NCBI GenBank assembly: GCA_000965745.1
Contig: CP009479.1
Coordinates: 816,457 to 880,456, forward strand
Length of the DNA: 64,000 nt
From: an uncultured archaeon
GTDB lineage: Archaea > Thermoplasmatota > Thermoplasmata > Thermoplasmatales > Thermoplasmataceae
Reading direction: 5' to 3'
The stretch's first letter is position 1. Each line of letters begins with the position of its first letter. The notes beneath the pieces were generated by a model. That model was not told the DNA's origin. It made no database searches and was given only the letters and a program-made list of their open reading frames with translations. A program made the position numbers and the translations under genes. Below are positions 9,851 to 19,168 of the stretch, one piece after another.

Positions 9851-10615
9851 ATGTCTGTGAGATTTGCCTCCTGGAACGTAAATGGAATAAGGGCTGCCAG
9901 CAAGAATGGCCTGGTAGAATTCATCGAGAAATACGAATTTGACGCCATAATGCTGCAGGAAATAAAGGCAGACAAAAAACAGGTCCCCGAGGAACTCCAT
10001 CATTACGGCTATTACGTTGAGGTATTCCCCTCCAGAAAGAAGGGGTATTCAGGCACCATGTGCATGTTCAAGGACAAAGCAGTATCGGTGAAGAACGGGA
10101 TAGGGGACAGGGATTTTGATTCAGAAGGCCGGGTTCAGGTATTGGAGTATGACGGATACTTTCTGGTCAATTCATACTTTCCGAATTCACAGCGTGGACT
10201 GACAAGGCTGGGATACAAGCTTCAGTTCAACGATCTCTTTCTTGAATTCTGCGACGACCTGAGGAAAGAAAAACCTGTCATCATATGCGGCGATTTCAAT
10301 GTGGCACACGAAGACAGAGATATAGCACGGCCTAATGACAACAGGAAAAATGCAGGTTTCACCGAAGAAGAAAGGACATGGATGACAAAGTTTCTCGATT
10401 CAGGATACCTGGACACATTCAGGATGTTTAGCGATGAGGGTGGCCAATACACCTGGTGGACATACAGGTTCAACGCAAGGGAAAGAAATATAGGCTGGAG
10501 GATAGATTATTTCATAGTTTCAGAAGAATTGAAAAATAAGGTGAAGGGTGCTGGTATTTTGCAGGAAGTATCCGGCTCTGATCATGCACCTGTTTTTATG
10601 GAGCTTGAATCCTAG
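9851..10615 (+). CDS. xthA: Exodeoxyribonuclease III (AP endonuclease)
   Basis: A 254-aa Mg-dependent AP endonuclease/3' exonuclease for base-excision repair. Family motifs appear in order: [21 protein letters not shown] (catalytic Glu), [18 protein letters not shown] (catalytic Asp/Asn), [11 protein letters not shown] and [10 protein letters not shown] (terminal Asp/His). ATG 9851 lies about 30 nt downstream of an A/T box near 9815-9822. The gene is divergent from hutU and its last 4 bp overlap the end of the convergent purA. Confidence 0.95.
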   Translation: MSVRFASWNVNGIRAASKNGLVEFIEKYEFDAIMLQEIKADKKQVPEELHHYGYYVEVFPSRKKGYSGTMCMFKDKAVSVKNGIGDRDFDSEGRVQVLEYDGYFLVNSYFPNSQRGLTRLGYKLQFNDLFLEFCDDLRKEKPVIICGDFNVAHEDRDIARPNDNRKNAGFTEEERTWMTKFLDSGYLDTFRMFSDEGGQYTWWTYRFNARERNIGWRIDYFIVSEELKNKVKGAGILQEVSGSDHAPVFMELES

Positions 10616-11895
10616 AGCGGCTTTCTGATAGTCTTGTTCCTGTCAGCACCAAGGGATATGATTTCGACAGGCCTTTTCATCCTGTTCTCTATGTATTCTA
10701 TGTATTCCTTCACTTCTCTGGGCAGGTCTGAATATTCGATCCTCTTTCCATCCTTCCCAATGTCTGAAAGATCTCCCCATGGCTTGAATTCCCTGTAGGA
10801 CACTTTCACCTTTTCAAGGTCATCAAGGCTTCTCGGAATGTATTTTATTTCTTCACCGTCGAGGGAGTATCTCTCGCCAACGTATACCCTGTCCATCTGG
10901 CCAAGCGTGTCAATTTTTGTTATAGCGAGGGTATCAACATCATTTATTCTGATAGCGTATGAAAGCAGGTTCAGATCCAGCCATCCAACTCTCCTTGGCC
11001 TTCCGGTTGTGGTTCCGTACTCATTTCCATAGCCTCTAAGTCTGTCCGCGTCCTCTCCTGAAATCTCAGTCGGGAAGGGTCCTGCACCGACCTTTGATGT
11101 GTATGCCTTTACAACTCCAATCACTCTGTCCACTTTTCTAAAGGGAAAGCCTGAACCGTTGGACAAAGCGCCAGCAAGGGTATTGGAAGAAGTCACAAAC
11201 GGGTACAGTCCGAAATCTATGTCAAGCATAGTTCCCTGTGCACCTTCGAAAAGTATGTTTTCTCCCTTCTCGTACGAATCGAAAATAAAGTCCTCAGTGT
11301 AGTCAAGATACTTAGATATCTCCTTTCCGGCTTTCAGGAGCTTTTCCACCATCCGGAACCGTGCATCATCAGAGTTGAATTCTGAACCTTCCAGGAGTGC
11401 TTTCTTCATTCGGAAAATCGTTTCCACCTTATCGGTAAGAATCTCCCTGTCCAGAAGATCTACCATTCTGACTCCTGTGCGTGCGTACTTGTCCTCATAG
11501 GTAGGACCAATTCCCTGGGCAGTTGTCCCTATCCTAAGCTTGGACCGGATTTCTTCCTCGGCTTTGTCAAGGAATTTATGTAGGGGTGTTACTACGTGGG
11601 CAAGCCTGCTTATCTTGATCTGAACATCCGCGTGGACATGCTTCAATTTATCAATCTCGTCAAGCAGCCCGAACGGATCGATTACCATCCCATTGCCGAG
11701 AATAACGTTCCTGCTCCTCAGAGCTCCTGCGGGTATGAGGTAGAACTTATGGAGTCCCTTGTCGGTAACCACAGTGTGGCCGGCATTGTTCCCGCCGTTG
11801 AATCTCACCACCGTGCTGTACTTCTCACTCAGGTAATCAGTGACTTTCCCCTTCCCTTCATCTCCAAACTGGAGACCTAAAATTACTGTAATCAT
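10612..11895 (-). CDS. purA: Adenylosuccinate synthetase
   Basis: Makes adenylosuccinate from IMP, aspartate and GTP, the first committed step to AMP. The P-loop LGLQFGDEGKGKVTDYL, the IMP-binding FNGGNNAGHTV, and the conserved GIGPTYEDKYARTGVRM and TTTGRPRRVGWLDL are visible. ATG 11895 starts right before the core strand and gives 427 aa. An in-frame GTG at 11913 would add MSVHVV. A strong GGAGGTGA ribosome site lies farther upstream at 11933-11940 and is better placed for a tiny upstream frame than for either of these starts. Confidence 0.95.
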   Translation of the reverse strand: MITVILGLQFGDEGKGKVTDYLSEKYSTVVRFNGGNNAGHTVVTDKGLHKFYLIPAGALRSRNVILGNGMVIDPFGLLDEIDKLKHVHADVQIKISRLAHVVTPLHKFLDKAEEEIRSKLRIGTTAQGIGPTYEDKYARTGVRMVDLLDREILTDKVETIFRMKKALLEGSEFNSDDARFRMVEKLLKAGKEISKYLDYTEDFIFDSYEKGENILFEGAQGTMLDIDFGLYPFVTSSNTLAGALSNGSGFPFRKVDRVIGVVKAYTSKVGAGPFPTEISGEDADRLRGYGNEYGTTTGRPRRVGWLDLNLLSYAIRINDVDTLAITKIDTLGQMDRVYVGERYSLDGEEIKYIPRSLDDLEKVKVSYREFKPWGDLSDIGKDGKRIEYSDLPREVKEYIEYIENRMKRPVEIISLGADRNKTIRKPL

Positions 11896-12125
11896 AACAA
11901 CGTGAACGCTCACCAGAATGAGCTAATCACTCTCACCTCCAACCAATTCATTCCGAAAACCCTTCTCTAATTCGGCAAAAGCATATTATGGTTATCCAAG
12001 TGAAAAATGGATCATGGGAAGGCACATGGCATAATCACGGTACTATGCTCATATTTTGGAGCTCAGTAATATAACAGTATATGAGAAAATTAAAAGTCAT
12101 TGGTCTGCATAACAGGGTGATTCAG

Positions 12126-13343
12126 ATGGCTTATATTGAAGTCAAGGAAAACTCAGAAATTATCGTTCCAGACAATCCAACCATAGGCTACATAGAAGGT
12201 GACGGAATAGGTCCGGATATAAGCAAGGCCACAATATCAGTAATAAATTCCGCCCTGGAATTCTCGTATGAAGGTTCCAGGTCAATAGTATGGGAAAAGG
12301 TATTCGCTGGAGAGGAGGCTTTCGAAAAGACAGGAAAACATCTGCCCCAGGAATCCCTCGATCAGATAAGGAAGTGTGTGGTCGCAATCAAGGGTCCGCT
12401 GACAACACCCATCGGGCAAGGATTCAGGAGCCTGAATGTCGCGCTCAGGCAGTATTTTGACCTTTATGCAAACGTGAGGCCGGTCAAGTACTTCCCCGGA
12501 GTGCCTTCACCTGTAAAAGCCCCGGAAAAAATGAATATGGTCGTATTCAGGGAGAACACAGAGGATGTGTACGCAGGAATAGAATGGAAACACGACTCTT
12601 TGGAAGCGGCTGAGGTAAGGAACTTCCTTTCAAGCAAGCTTGGGGTAAAGCTTACTGATGACACTGGAATAGGGCTGAAACCTATAAGCAGGTTCAGGTC
12701 AAGCAGGCTGGTAAGAAAAGCCATCCAGTATGCAATCAAGAACAACAGGAGAAGTGTAACCCTTGTCCACAAGGGAAACATAATGAAATACACTGAGGGG
12801 GCGTTCAAGGACTGGGGATATGAAGTGGCCTCATCCGAATTCTCCGAAGAAACTGTCACCGAAGAGGACTACATGAAGGACCCAGAACTGTATTCAGGAA
12901 AGATAATTGTGAAAGACAGGATTGCAGACAACATGTTTCAACAGATCCTGACAAGGACGGATGACTACGACATCATTGCAACAACAAACCTTAACGGCGA
13001 CTATCTGTCCGATGCCATGGCAGCTCAGGTTGGAGGCCTTGGCCTCGCGCCTGGAGGAAACATGGGAGATACGCATGCAATCTTTGAGGCAGTTCACGGA
13101 ACAGCTCCAAAATATGCCGGCCTTGATGTTGCGAACCCCACTTCATTGATGCTGTCTGGTGTAATGATGCTACGGCACCTTGGTTGGTCTGAGGCTGCAG
13201 ATGTCACAGAATCAGCAATCATGGAAGCATATTCGGATCAGAAGGTAACACAGGATCTGGCAAGGGTTCTTAACATAAAGGCTCTGAAATGCTCTGAATT
13301 TGCCGAAGAAGTGATCAAGCGCATGAAATCCCCAAAACAGTAA
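12126..13343 (+). CDS. icd: Isocitrate dehydrogenase
   Basis: Oxidises isocitrate to 2-oxoglutarate in the TCA cycle. The protein has GYIEGDGIGPDISKATI at the N-terminus, the substrate loop RSLNVALRQYFDLYANVRPV, the metal-binding NLNGDYLSDAMAAQVGG and the dinucleotide loop EAVHGTAPKYAG. The last form (H-G-T-A-P-K) is typical of NADP-linked bacterial-type enzymes, though the coenzyme is inferred. ATG 12126 is chosen: it has a GGGTGA site five bases upstream and begins MAYIEVKENS. An in-frame ATG at 12081 would add 15 residues. The final length is 405 aa. Confidence 0.93.
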   Translation: MAYIEVKENSEIIVPDNPTIGYIEGDGIGPDISKATISVINSALEFSYEGSRSIVWEKVFAGEEAFEKTGKHLPQESLDQIRKCVVAIKGPLTTPIGQGFRSLNVALRQYFDLYANVRPVKYFPGVPSPVKAPEKMNMVVFRENTEDVYAGIEWKHDSLEAAEVRNFLSSKLGVKLTDDTGIGLKPISRFRSSRLVRKAIQYAIKNNRRSVTLVHKGNIMKYTEGAFKDWGYEVASSEFSEETVTEEDYMKDPELYSGKIIVKDRIADNMFQQILTRTDDYDIIATTNLNGDYLSDAMAAQVGGLGLAPGGNMGDTHAIFEAVHGTAPKYAGLDVANPTSLMLSGVMMLRHLGWSEAADVTESAIMEAYSDQKVTQDLARVLNIKALKCSEFAEEVIKRMKSPKQ

Positions 13344-13385
13344 TAAAAACTGATTCCCCCTTTCACCGGGGGGGTTAAAACCAGT

Positions 13386-14756
13386 TCATCTTTTGAATAT
13401 TGCCAGTTTGATCTCTGTCATTTCTTCAATAGAGAATCTTACGCCTTCCCTCCCAAGCCCACTCTTTTTCATTCCCCCGAAGGGCATGGTATCAACCCTG
13501 AAGTCGGAAGTGTCATTAACAAGGACCGCACCGAAGTCCAGCCTGTCTATGGCGTGCATTGCCAGGTCCATGCTGGCAGTGAAGATACCGGCCTGAAGTC
13601 CATATGAAACGCCGTTGGCAAGTTCCAGAGCTTCCTCCATCGAACTTACACTTTTCAACATCGTTACGGGCCCGAAAATCTCCTTCGTCCACACATCAGA
13701 ACCTGTATCAACATCTTCCAGCACCGTAGGATGCATTACCACTCCTTCTCTACGCCCACCTGCTAGGAGGGAAGCTCCCCCTTTCACGGCATCTTCCACC
13801 AGGGACTCAACTCTCTTTGCTTCTCCTTCCGAAATCATCGGGCCCACATCCGTTTCTGGATTCAGCGGGTCGCCGATCTTGAGCCTGGATGTCAGTTCAA
13901 GAACCCTGTTCTTCAAGTATTCGTAGACATCATCCTTGATCAGAATTCTCTGAGCATGAATGCAGTTCTGCCCCTGCGCCTCGAAGGCTGCATCAACTAC
14001 AAGTTCTGCAGCCTGATCCAGATCCGCATCATTCCAGACTATCACAGGAGAGTTGTTCCCAAGCTCCATTGAGTATTTCTTTATTCCCGACTCCCTGATG
14101 AGCTTGTCCGCGGCCTCCGGCCCCCCCGTGAATGTTACCATCTTGATGTCCTCTGCATTCAGGAAGTACTTCGTGACCTCTCCGCTTCCCGAAGCAAGCA
14201 CTGTCTGCAGTGCATGCTCGGGAAGTCCTGCTTCAACAAGCGCCTCTCTTAGCTTCACTGCGGATTGTGGAGTAAGGGAGGCAGGCTTGTTGATTACGGA
14301 ATTCCCGGCTGCAAGTGCGGGGCCCACTTTGTGCGCCACGAGATTCAGTGGGTCATTGAATGGTGTGACAGCAAACACAGGGCCGATTGGCACTCTTGTG
14401 TAGTATGCAAATCTGTTTATCCCTCTTGGCTCAACATCCAGAGGTATTGTCTCCCCGTATATCCGCTTGGCCTCCTCACCAGATGTGAGCATCGTGAACG
14501 CAGCTCTCCTGACTTCCCCCCTCGCATACTTTATCGGTTTTCCCGCTTCCGAGGAAATTGTCCTGGCAAACTCATCAATCTCCCGTTCAATAATCTTGGA
14601 AGCATCGTAGAGTATTTCATACCTCTCGTAGGCAGGCATTTTCTTCATGGTCTGAAACGCCTCCTTTGCCTTTTCTAAAACGGATTCCGCATCCTTGAGT
14701 GAAGTGTCAGGCAGTTTAACAAATTCCTCCTGGGTATATTTGTTCTTGACAATCAT
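13386..14756 (-). CDS. Aldehyde dehydrogenase, NAD(P)-dependent
   Basis: An aldehyde dehydrogenase superfamily member of about 456 aa. The catalytic cysteine lies in AQGQNCIHAQ, the general-base glutamate in MELGNNSPVIVW, and the late loop EIFGPVTMLK is intact. In Thermoplasma a related enzyme oxidises D-glyceraldehyde in the non-phosphorylative Entner-Doudoroff pathway; lactaldehyde or succinic semialdehyde are alternatives, so the substrate is left open. ATG 14756 (MIVKNKY) is favoured over the open-frame start at 14774, because a GATATATTTC box near 14783-14790 places a leaderless start there. Confidence 0.9.
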   Translation of the reverse strand: MIVKNKYTQEEFVKLPDTSLKDAESVLEKAKEAFQTMKKMPAYERYEILYDASKIIEREIDEFARTISSEAGKPIKYARGEVRRAAFTMLTSGEEAKRIYGETIPLDVEPRGINRFAYYTRVPIGPVFAVTPFNDPLNLVAHKVGPALAAGNSVINKPASLTPQSAVKLREALVEAGLPEHALQTVLASGSGEVTKYFLNAEDIKMVTFTGGPEAADKLIRESGIKKYSMELGNNSPVIVWNDADLDQAAELVVDAAFEAQGQNCIHAQRILIKDDVYEYLKNRVLELTSRLKIGDPLNPETDVGPMISEGEAKRVESLVEDAVKGGASLLAGGRREGVVMHPTVLEDVDTGSDVWTKEIFGPVTMLKSVSSMEEALELANGVSYGLQAGIFTASMDLAMHAIDRLDFGAVLVNDTSDFRVDTMPFGGMKKSGLGREGVRFSIEEMTEIKLAIFKR

Positions 14757-14923
14757 GAATAAGAAATTCAACAAATGAAATATATCTTATTCCATATCTG
14801 TTCGAAAATATGGGTTAAAAACAGGCAAATTTTCGAAGAAATGATGGGCATCCAGCAACACATGAGCCATATTTCCCTTCTTGCAGTATATAGCCGGTAG
14901 ATTGTCTTTCTGGAGCTAAGGGT

Positions 14924-15739
14924 TTATACTATCTCGAGATTAAAAGGCTTCAGAAGGCCCATCTCTGTCGCTTTCTTGTAATAGAGCTCAAGAGCCTTTC
15001 TTCCCTTGTCGCCAAAGTCTACGGATAGATCATTCACATACATCCGGATAAATTTCCTCTCAAGCTCAATATCGGCATACCTCGCATACTTAAGGGAATA
15101 TCTGACCGCATCCGTCTCATTCTCCATGGCATATTTTATTGAGTTTTCAAAATCTTCTTTGTAAAGTTTTGCGTTCTCCTTTCCAAGGGATTTCTTTATT
15201 GCGTTGAATCCAAGGGGTATCGGGAGATCGCCAGCGTATTTTTTCCACTCTTCATACAGGTCCAGTACCTTAATGAGCCCCTTATCCTGGAAAGTTAGCT
15301 GTTCGTCATGAATTATTATCCCGGCATCTATCTCCCCCGAAAGAACTGCTTCGGGTATCTTGTCAAATCTCATTTCCTTGTATTCTTTTGCCCCTTTTCC
15401 AAACATTCTGTACAGGAGGTAAGCAGATGTGAATTTTCCCGGGATTCCGATTACTGCATCATTGAAATCCACGTCCTTCCTGGAAACGACGATGGGCCCG
15501 TAGCTTATGCCGAAACTCGCTCCGGAACTTGTAAGGTAGTATTTGTCGTTTACTGCGGCATACCCGTTTGCTGATATTGCAGTAACATCATAGAGTGAAT
15601 CAACTGATTCCTTGTTCAGGGTCTCTATATCTTTTACGACCTGATCGTAATCAAAGTTGCATTTGATCTTCCCCTCGAACATTGCGTAAAACATGAATGA
15701 ATCGTCTGGATCCGGAGTATGGGCGACTACTAGCTTCAT
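14924..15739 (-). CDS. mqnD: 1,4-dihydroxy-6-naphthoate synthase (MqnD, futalosine pathway)
   Basis: Cleaves cyclic dehypoxanthine futalosine to dihydroxynaphthoate in the alternative menaquinone pathway. The 271-aa protein has a periplasmic-binding-protein fold. Family signatures are HTPDPDDSFMFYAMFEGKI at the N-terminus, DVTAISANGYAAV, SSGASFGISYGPIVVSRK and the late IPLGFNAIKKSLG. A menaquinone-type quinone agrees with the UbiB-like kinase gene at 36541-38121. ATG 15739 is used; GTG 15745 is two codons upstream. No other mqn gene is adjacent, so the pathway appears scattered. Confidence 0.88.
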   Translation of the reverse strand: MKLVVAHTPDPDDSFMFYAMFEGKIKCNFDYDQVVKDIETLNKESVDSLYDVTAISANGYAAVNDKYYLTSSGASFGISYGPIVVSRKDVDFNDAVIGIPGKFTSAYLLYRMFGKGAKEYKEMRFDKIPEAVLSGEIDAGIIIHDEQLTFQDKGLIKVLDLYEEWKKYAGDLPIPLGFNAIKKSLGKENAKLYKEDFENSIKYAMENETDAVRYSLKYARYADIELERKFIRMYVNDLSVDFGDKGRKALELYYKKATEMGLLKPFNLEIV

Positions 15740-15863
15740 CGACACTCTATCTTCACATGCTACAAAATGGTTTCACATTAATCTTTCAGTGTGTGAAAGG
15801 CTACCGAAATTCCAGACATTTTTATAATCCTGTGTGATGCTATTCCTCTCTTTCGGTGATTCT

Positions 15864-16799
15864 ATGGAGAGAATTGTTGTAGCTCTTGGAGGAAACGCAC
15901 TGCTCCACAAAGGAGATCCGTTTTCGTTTGAAATCCAGCTTGACCGCGCTACCCAGGCCTTTGAGAACCTTTACAGGCTTATATCTGAGAATGAAGTAGT
16001 GATAACCCATGGAAACGGACCGCAGGTAGGAAATATTCTTCTCCAGAACGAATATTCGTCCAAGGTTGCCAACCCAATGCCCCTTCATAGCTGTGGATCT
16101 ATGTCCCAGGGGCTGATAGGGGAGGTGCTCACTCTCGCATATGACAGGGTGAAGTTTGCAAGGGGAGTATCCAAGGAAATGGCCATGATACTGACACGGT
16201 CAGTTGTGAATGAGGCTGATCCGGCGTTTAAGAACCCATCAAAGCCTGTTGGGTCATTCTACACAGAGGCAGAAGCCTCAAGGATGAAGGAAGAGCGTGG
16301 ATGGGCCGTCAGGGAAGAGCAGGGAAAGGGATGGAGAAGGATAGTTCCATCACCGGTTCCTGTTGACATACTCGAAAAATCAGCTATACTCGCACTGCTT
16401 GCAGACGGTTTCCTGCCTGTCTGCACCGGAGGTGGTGGCATCCCGGTTGTCAGGCATGAAACATCGTACTTTGGGGCTGATGCAGTGATCGACAAGGATC
16501 TTGCGTCATCTGTACTGGCCACAATAATAGGGGCAGGATCACTCATGATCCTCACCGACGTGGATGGTGCGTATCTGAATTACGGAAGCCCTGATCAACA
16601 GCACATTGGAAAGGTTAAATTGTCGGAGCTGAAGGAATTCAGGGGCCGCGGGGAATTTTCCAGCGGAAGCATGGGCCCTAAGATAGACGCGGTTATCAGA
16701 TTTGTCGAAAAAGGGGGTAAAAGAGCCCTGATAACATCACTGGAAAATGCCCATCAGGGAATGAAGGGGCAAAGTGGTACAATAGTTGTTCCAGATTGA
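15864..16799 (+). CDS. arcC: Carbamate kinase
   Basis: Interconverts carbamoyl phosphate plus ADP with ATP and carbamate, either in arginine or citrulline fermentation or to supply carbamoyl phosphate. The 311-aa protein shows IVVALGGNALL, the HGNGPQVGN loop, and TGGGGIPVVR and FGADAVIDKDLAS in the C-terminal half, all typical. ATG 15864 begins MERIVVALGG and is preferred to the upstream in-frame ATG at 15834. Its stop is two bases from the end of the convergent phosphoribosyltransferase gene. No ornithine carbamoyltransferase or arginine deiminase gene is nearby. Confidence 0.93.
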   Translation: MERIVVALGGNALLHKGDPFSFEIQLDRATQAFENLYRLISENEVVITHGNGPQVGNILLQNEYSSKVANPMPLHSCGSMSQGLIGEVLTLAYDRVKFARGVSKEMAMILTRSVVNEADPAFKNPSKPVGSFYTEAEASRMKEERGWAVREEQGKGWRRIVPSPVPVDILEKSAILALLADGFLPVCTGGGGIPVVRHETSYFGADAVIDKDLASSVLATIIGAGSLMILTDVDGAYLNYGSPDQQHIGKVKLSELKEFRGRGEFSSGSMGPKIDAVIRFVEKGGKRALITSLENAHQGMKGQSGTIVVPD

Positions 16800-16801
16800 A
16801 T

Positions 16802-17449
16802 TCAGGTCTGCCTTGCCCACTTGCCATTCATAAGAGTTACCTTGTCAACCTTCTGAAACTCTTCCATCAGCCCTTGGAGATTTATCCCATTGGTATTCAG
16901 CTGGTAATCAGTTTCCAGTGTCGTTTTCAACTCATTGGTATCCATCGGCTTGACAAGTGATCGGCCTACCAGGTTGTCAAGGTCCTCATATATGTTCCAG
17001 GGAAAGATAAACCAGGTCCATGCCTTTTCCTCAATCGCCTCGGCATAGTAGTCAGGCAAAAATCCTGATCTTGTGATATGGAGCATTGTTGCAGTCTTGA
17101 GAGATTCAGGTTTGAGGGACTTGACATGTTCTGAAGCTATTCTAAGGCTCTCTCCTGTATCGGTGATATCATCAACTACGAGCACTCTCTTTCCTTCAAG
17201 GGTCCCGTTGAGACTGTCCTTCAGGGTTGCTTCGCCGTCTTTTGTTGCGGTTATTCCCCAATGCTCTGTCTTGACTGAAAGCAAATCCTTGATCCACATC
17301 CTGTCTGAAAGAATTCTTGCAGGAACAAGACCACCTCTGGCAATTCCAATAATTGTATCGGGAACGTAATCTTCCATGACCTTGTGCCTGATCCTGTCAC
17401 ACCAGTTCTCTATGTCCGTCCAACTGACAATCTTTGCTCTGAATTGCAT
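16802..17449 (-). CDS. Purine-type phosphoribosyltransferase (COG2236)
   Basis: A 215-aa type I phosphoribosyltransferase. The PRPP loop reads VLVVDDITDTGESL, and IGIARGGLVPARIL earlier is the usual PPi-binding part. It resembles the archaeal COG2236 group annotated as hypoxanthine or xanthine-guanine phosphoribosyltransferase; the base is not determinable. The C-terminal 60 residues after the core look like a small extra helical part. The gene is transcribed towards arcC and stops two bases away from it. Confidence 0.85.
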   Translation of the reverse strand: MQFRAKIVSWTDIENWCDRIRHKVMEDYVPDTIIGIARGGLVPARILSDRMWIKDLLSVKTEHWGITATKDGEATLKDSLNGTLEGKRVLVVDDITDTGESLRIASEHVKSLKPESLKTATMLHITRSGFLPDYYAEAIEEKAWTWFIFPWNIYEDLDNLVGRSLVKPMDTNELKTTLETDYQLNTNGINLQGLMEEFQKVDKVTLMNGKWARQT

Positions 17450-17532
17450 TATTTTACCGGTGACTTATGTTGTTACAAGTCTTAATCATTTCGCAGGTAG
17501 CAAAAGTGAACTCTCTCAGGCAAAGCAGGTCA

Positions 17533-18186
17533 CTACTGCTTTTCCCACGAAAGATCATCCTTGAGCTTCCAGAGGTACAAAGAAGCGACTGAGCAATACG
17601 GATGCCAATTCTCCGAAATTCTTTCTATCGTTTCACGGTCCGGCTTGTCCTTGAGATGGTATATTGTTCTTATCGAGTTGATCACTCCAAGGTCTTCATG
17701 CGGGAGGACATCTGTTCTGCCAAGCGAAAAAATTAGGACCATCTTAGCGGTCCATGTCCCAACTCCTTTAATTCTAACCAGCTGGCTTATTATCTCCTCA
17801 TCCGTCATTCTGTTAAAGTGGTTGGAGCTTATCGAGCCATCAAGAATACACTCAGCAACATTCCTTATGTAAGATATCTTCTGCTTCGAAATTCCGCAGG
17901 ATCTAACTTCATCATCATTGAGCCCAAGGAGGGCATATGGCGTGACATATCCACCTGGAAAGAGGGACACAAATCGCTTAATTATTGAGTCTGCCGCTTT
18001 AGGGGTGAGTTGCTGGGAAAGAACTGATTCCACCAGGCTGAAGAAAAGGTCCTCATTGGGCGAGAATTCAAGCACTCCAAGCTTTTCAATTATCTTACCA
18101 AGCCTTTCATCCACCTCCGATAGATGTTTGGCAGCTTTCTGGAAAACACTGTTTAGCTTGAGTGAAAGAGGCGAGTTGAATGACAT
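17533..18186 (-). CDS. DNA-3-methyladenine glycosylase, HhH-GPD (AlkA-like)
   Basis: A base-excision repair glycosylase that removes alkylated purines. The 217-aa protein has the helix-hairpin-helix IKGVGTWTAKM followed by the catalytic aspartate in LPHEDLGVINSI, as in the AlkA/MAG1 group rather than the endonuclease III group. No Fe-S cysteine cluster is present at the C-terminus. The N-terminal part VLSQQLTPKAADSIIKRF is also typical. It could accept other damaged bases, but the family call is firm. Confidence 0.88.
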   Translation of the reverse strand: MSFNSPLSLKLNSVFQKAAKHLSEVDERLGKIIEKLGVLEFSPNEDLFFSLVESVLSQQLTPKAADSIIKRFVSLFPGGYVTPYALLGLNDDEVRSCGISKQKISYIRNVAECILDGSISSNHFNRMTDEEIISQLVRIKGVGTWTAKMVLIFSLGRTDVLPHEDLGVINSIRTIYHLKDKPDRETIERISENWHPYCSVASLYLWKLKDDLSWEKQ

Positions 18187-18337
18187 GCTTTCACTTGATG
18201 CGTATCAGAAATTTATCTTTGACGCGAAAACGTGACTCTTCATTTTTATGGCGACCTGGCAGCCAAACTAATTCTGGAACGCAATTTTCAACCATTCTCT
18301 GCGAAACCTTTATTACTGCTGTACGGGTATACTTCCC

Positions 18338-19168
18338 ATGACGGGATTGGACATTTTTCTTATCGTTATTCTTGTCATTGTATTGTTGATTCTTATTTCC
18401 GGAATACACATTCTCCGGGAATGGGAACGGGCTCCAGTTTTGACACTGGGGAGGTTTTCCGGCCTAAAGGGCCCAGGAGTAGTCTATGTCTGGCCTATTA
18501 TCTCAAAGATGCCTCTGAAACTCAGCACAAGAATTCAGGCGGTCTCATTCAAGACAGAGGCAACATTTACACAGGATAACGTACCACTGAATGCGGACGC
18601 TGTGATGTACTTTCAGGTGATAGACCCTCAGAAGGCTTTCCTTAACATAGAGAATTATGTTACGGGAACAAACCTCTCTGCTCAGACAACGCTCAGAGAA
18701 GTGCTTGGAAAATCAACATTCGATGAGGTGCTTTCCGAAAGGGAGAAGATCGGTGAAGCTGCAAGGGAGATTATCGACGAAAAGACAGAGCACTGGGGCG
18801 TTAAAGTTTCATCAGTCGAAATCAGGGATGTAATAGTGCCATCACAGCTGCAGGAAGCAATGTCGAGGCAGGCATCAGCTGAAAGGGAGAGGAGATCCCG
18901 TGTAACCTTGGCTATAGCTGAGGTAGAGGCTGCTCAGAAAATGGTTGATGCAGCCAACCAGTACAAGGACAATCCTATTGCATTCCAGTTGAGATGGATG
19001 AACATACTCTATGAAATCGGCCTTGAAGGAAAAGGTACTCTGATGATGATACCAGCCCATACACCTGAAGTCGGTGCAATGGAACCCCTCGCGCAACTTG
19101 GCCTCCAGGGAATTACCGACAGGTCAAAACTCAAGGGCGGCGATTCAGGCTCTTCGCAACAGAAATAA
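18338..19168 (+). CDS. SPFH/stomatin-family membrane protein (slipin)
   Basis: A 276-aa band-7 protein with one N-terminal transmembrane helix (about residues 5-28). The SPFH domain follows, with GPGVVYVWPII, VPLNADAVMYFQVIDPQKA and SQTTLR-like core strands, then a coiled region SAERERRSRVTLAIAEVEAAQ. Such proteins form membrane rings and often pair with NfeD proteases, but no nfeD gene is next to it. ATG 18338 gives MTGLDIFLIV. The last 38 bp overlap the end of the convergent ksgA gene. Confidence 0.88.
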   Translation: MTGLDIFLIVILVIVLLILISGIHILREWERAPVLTLGRFSGLKGPGVVYVWPIISKMPLKLSTRIQAVSFKTEATFTQDNVPLNADAVMYFQVIDPQKAFLNIENYVTGTNLSAQTTLREVLGKSTFDEVLSEREKIGEAAREIIDEKTEHWGVKVSSVEIRDVIVPSQLQEAMSRQASAERERRSRVTLAIAEVEAAQKMVDAANQYKDNPIAFQLRWMNILYEIGLEGKGTLMMIPAHTPEVGAMEPLAQLGLQGITDRSKLKGGDSGSSQQK

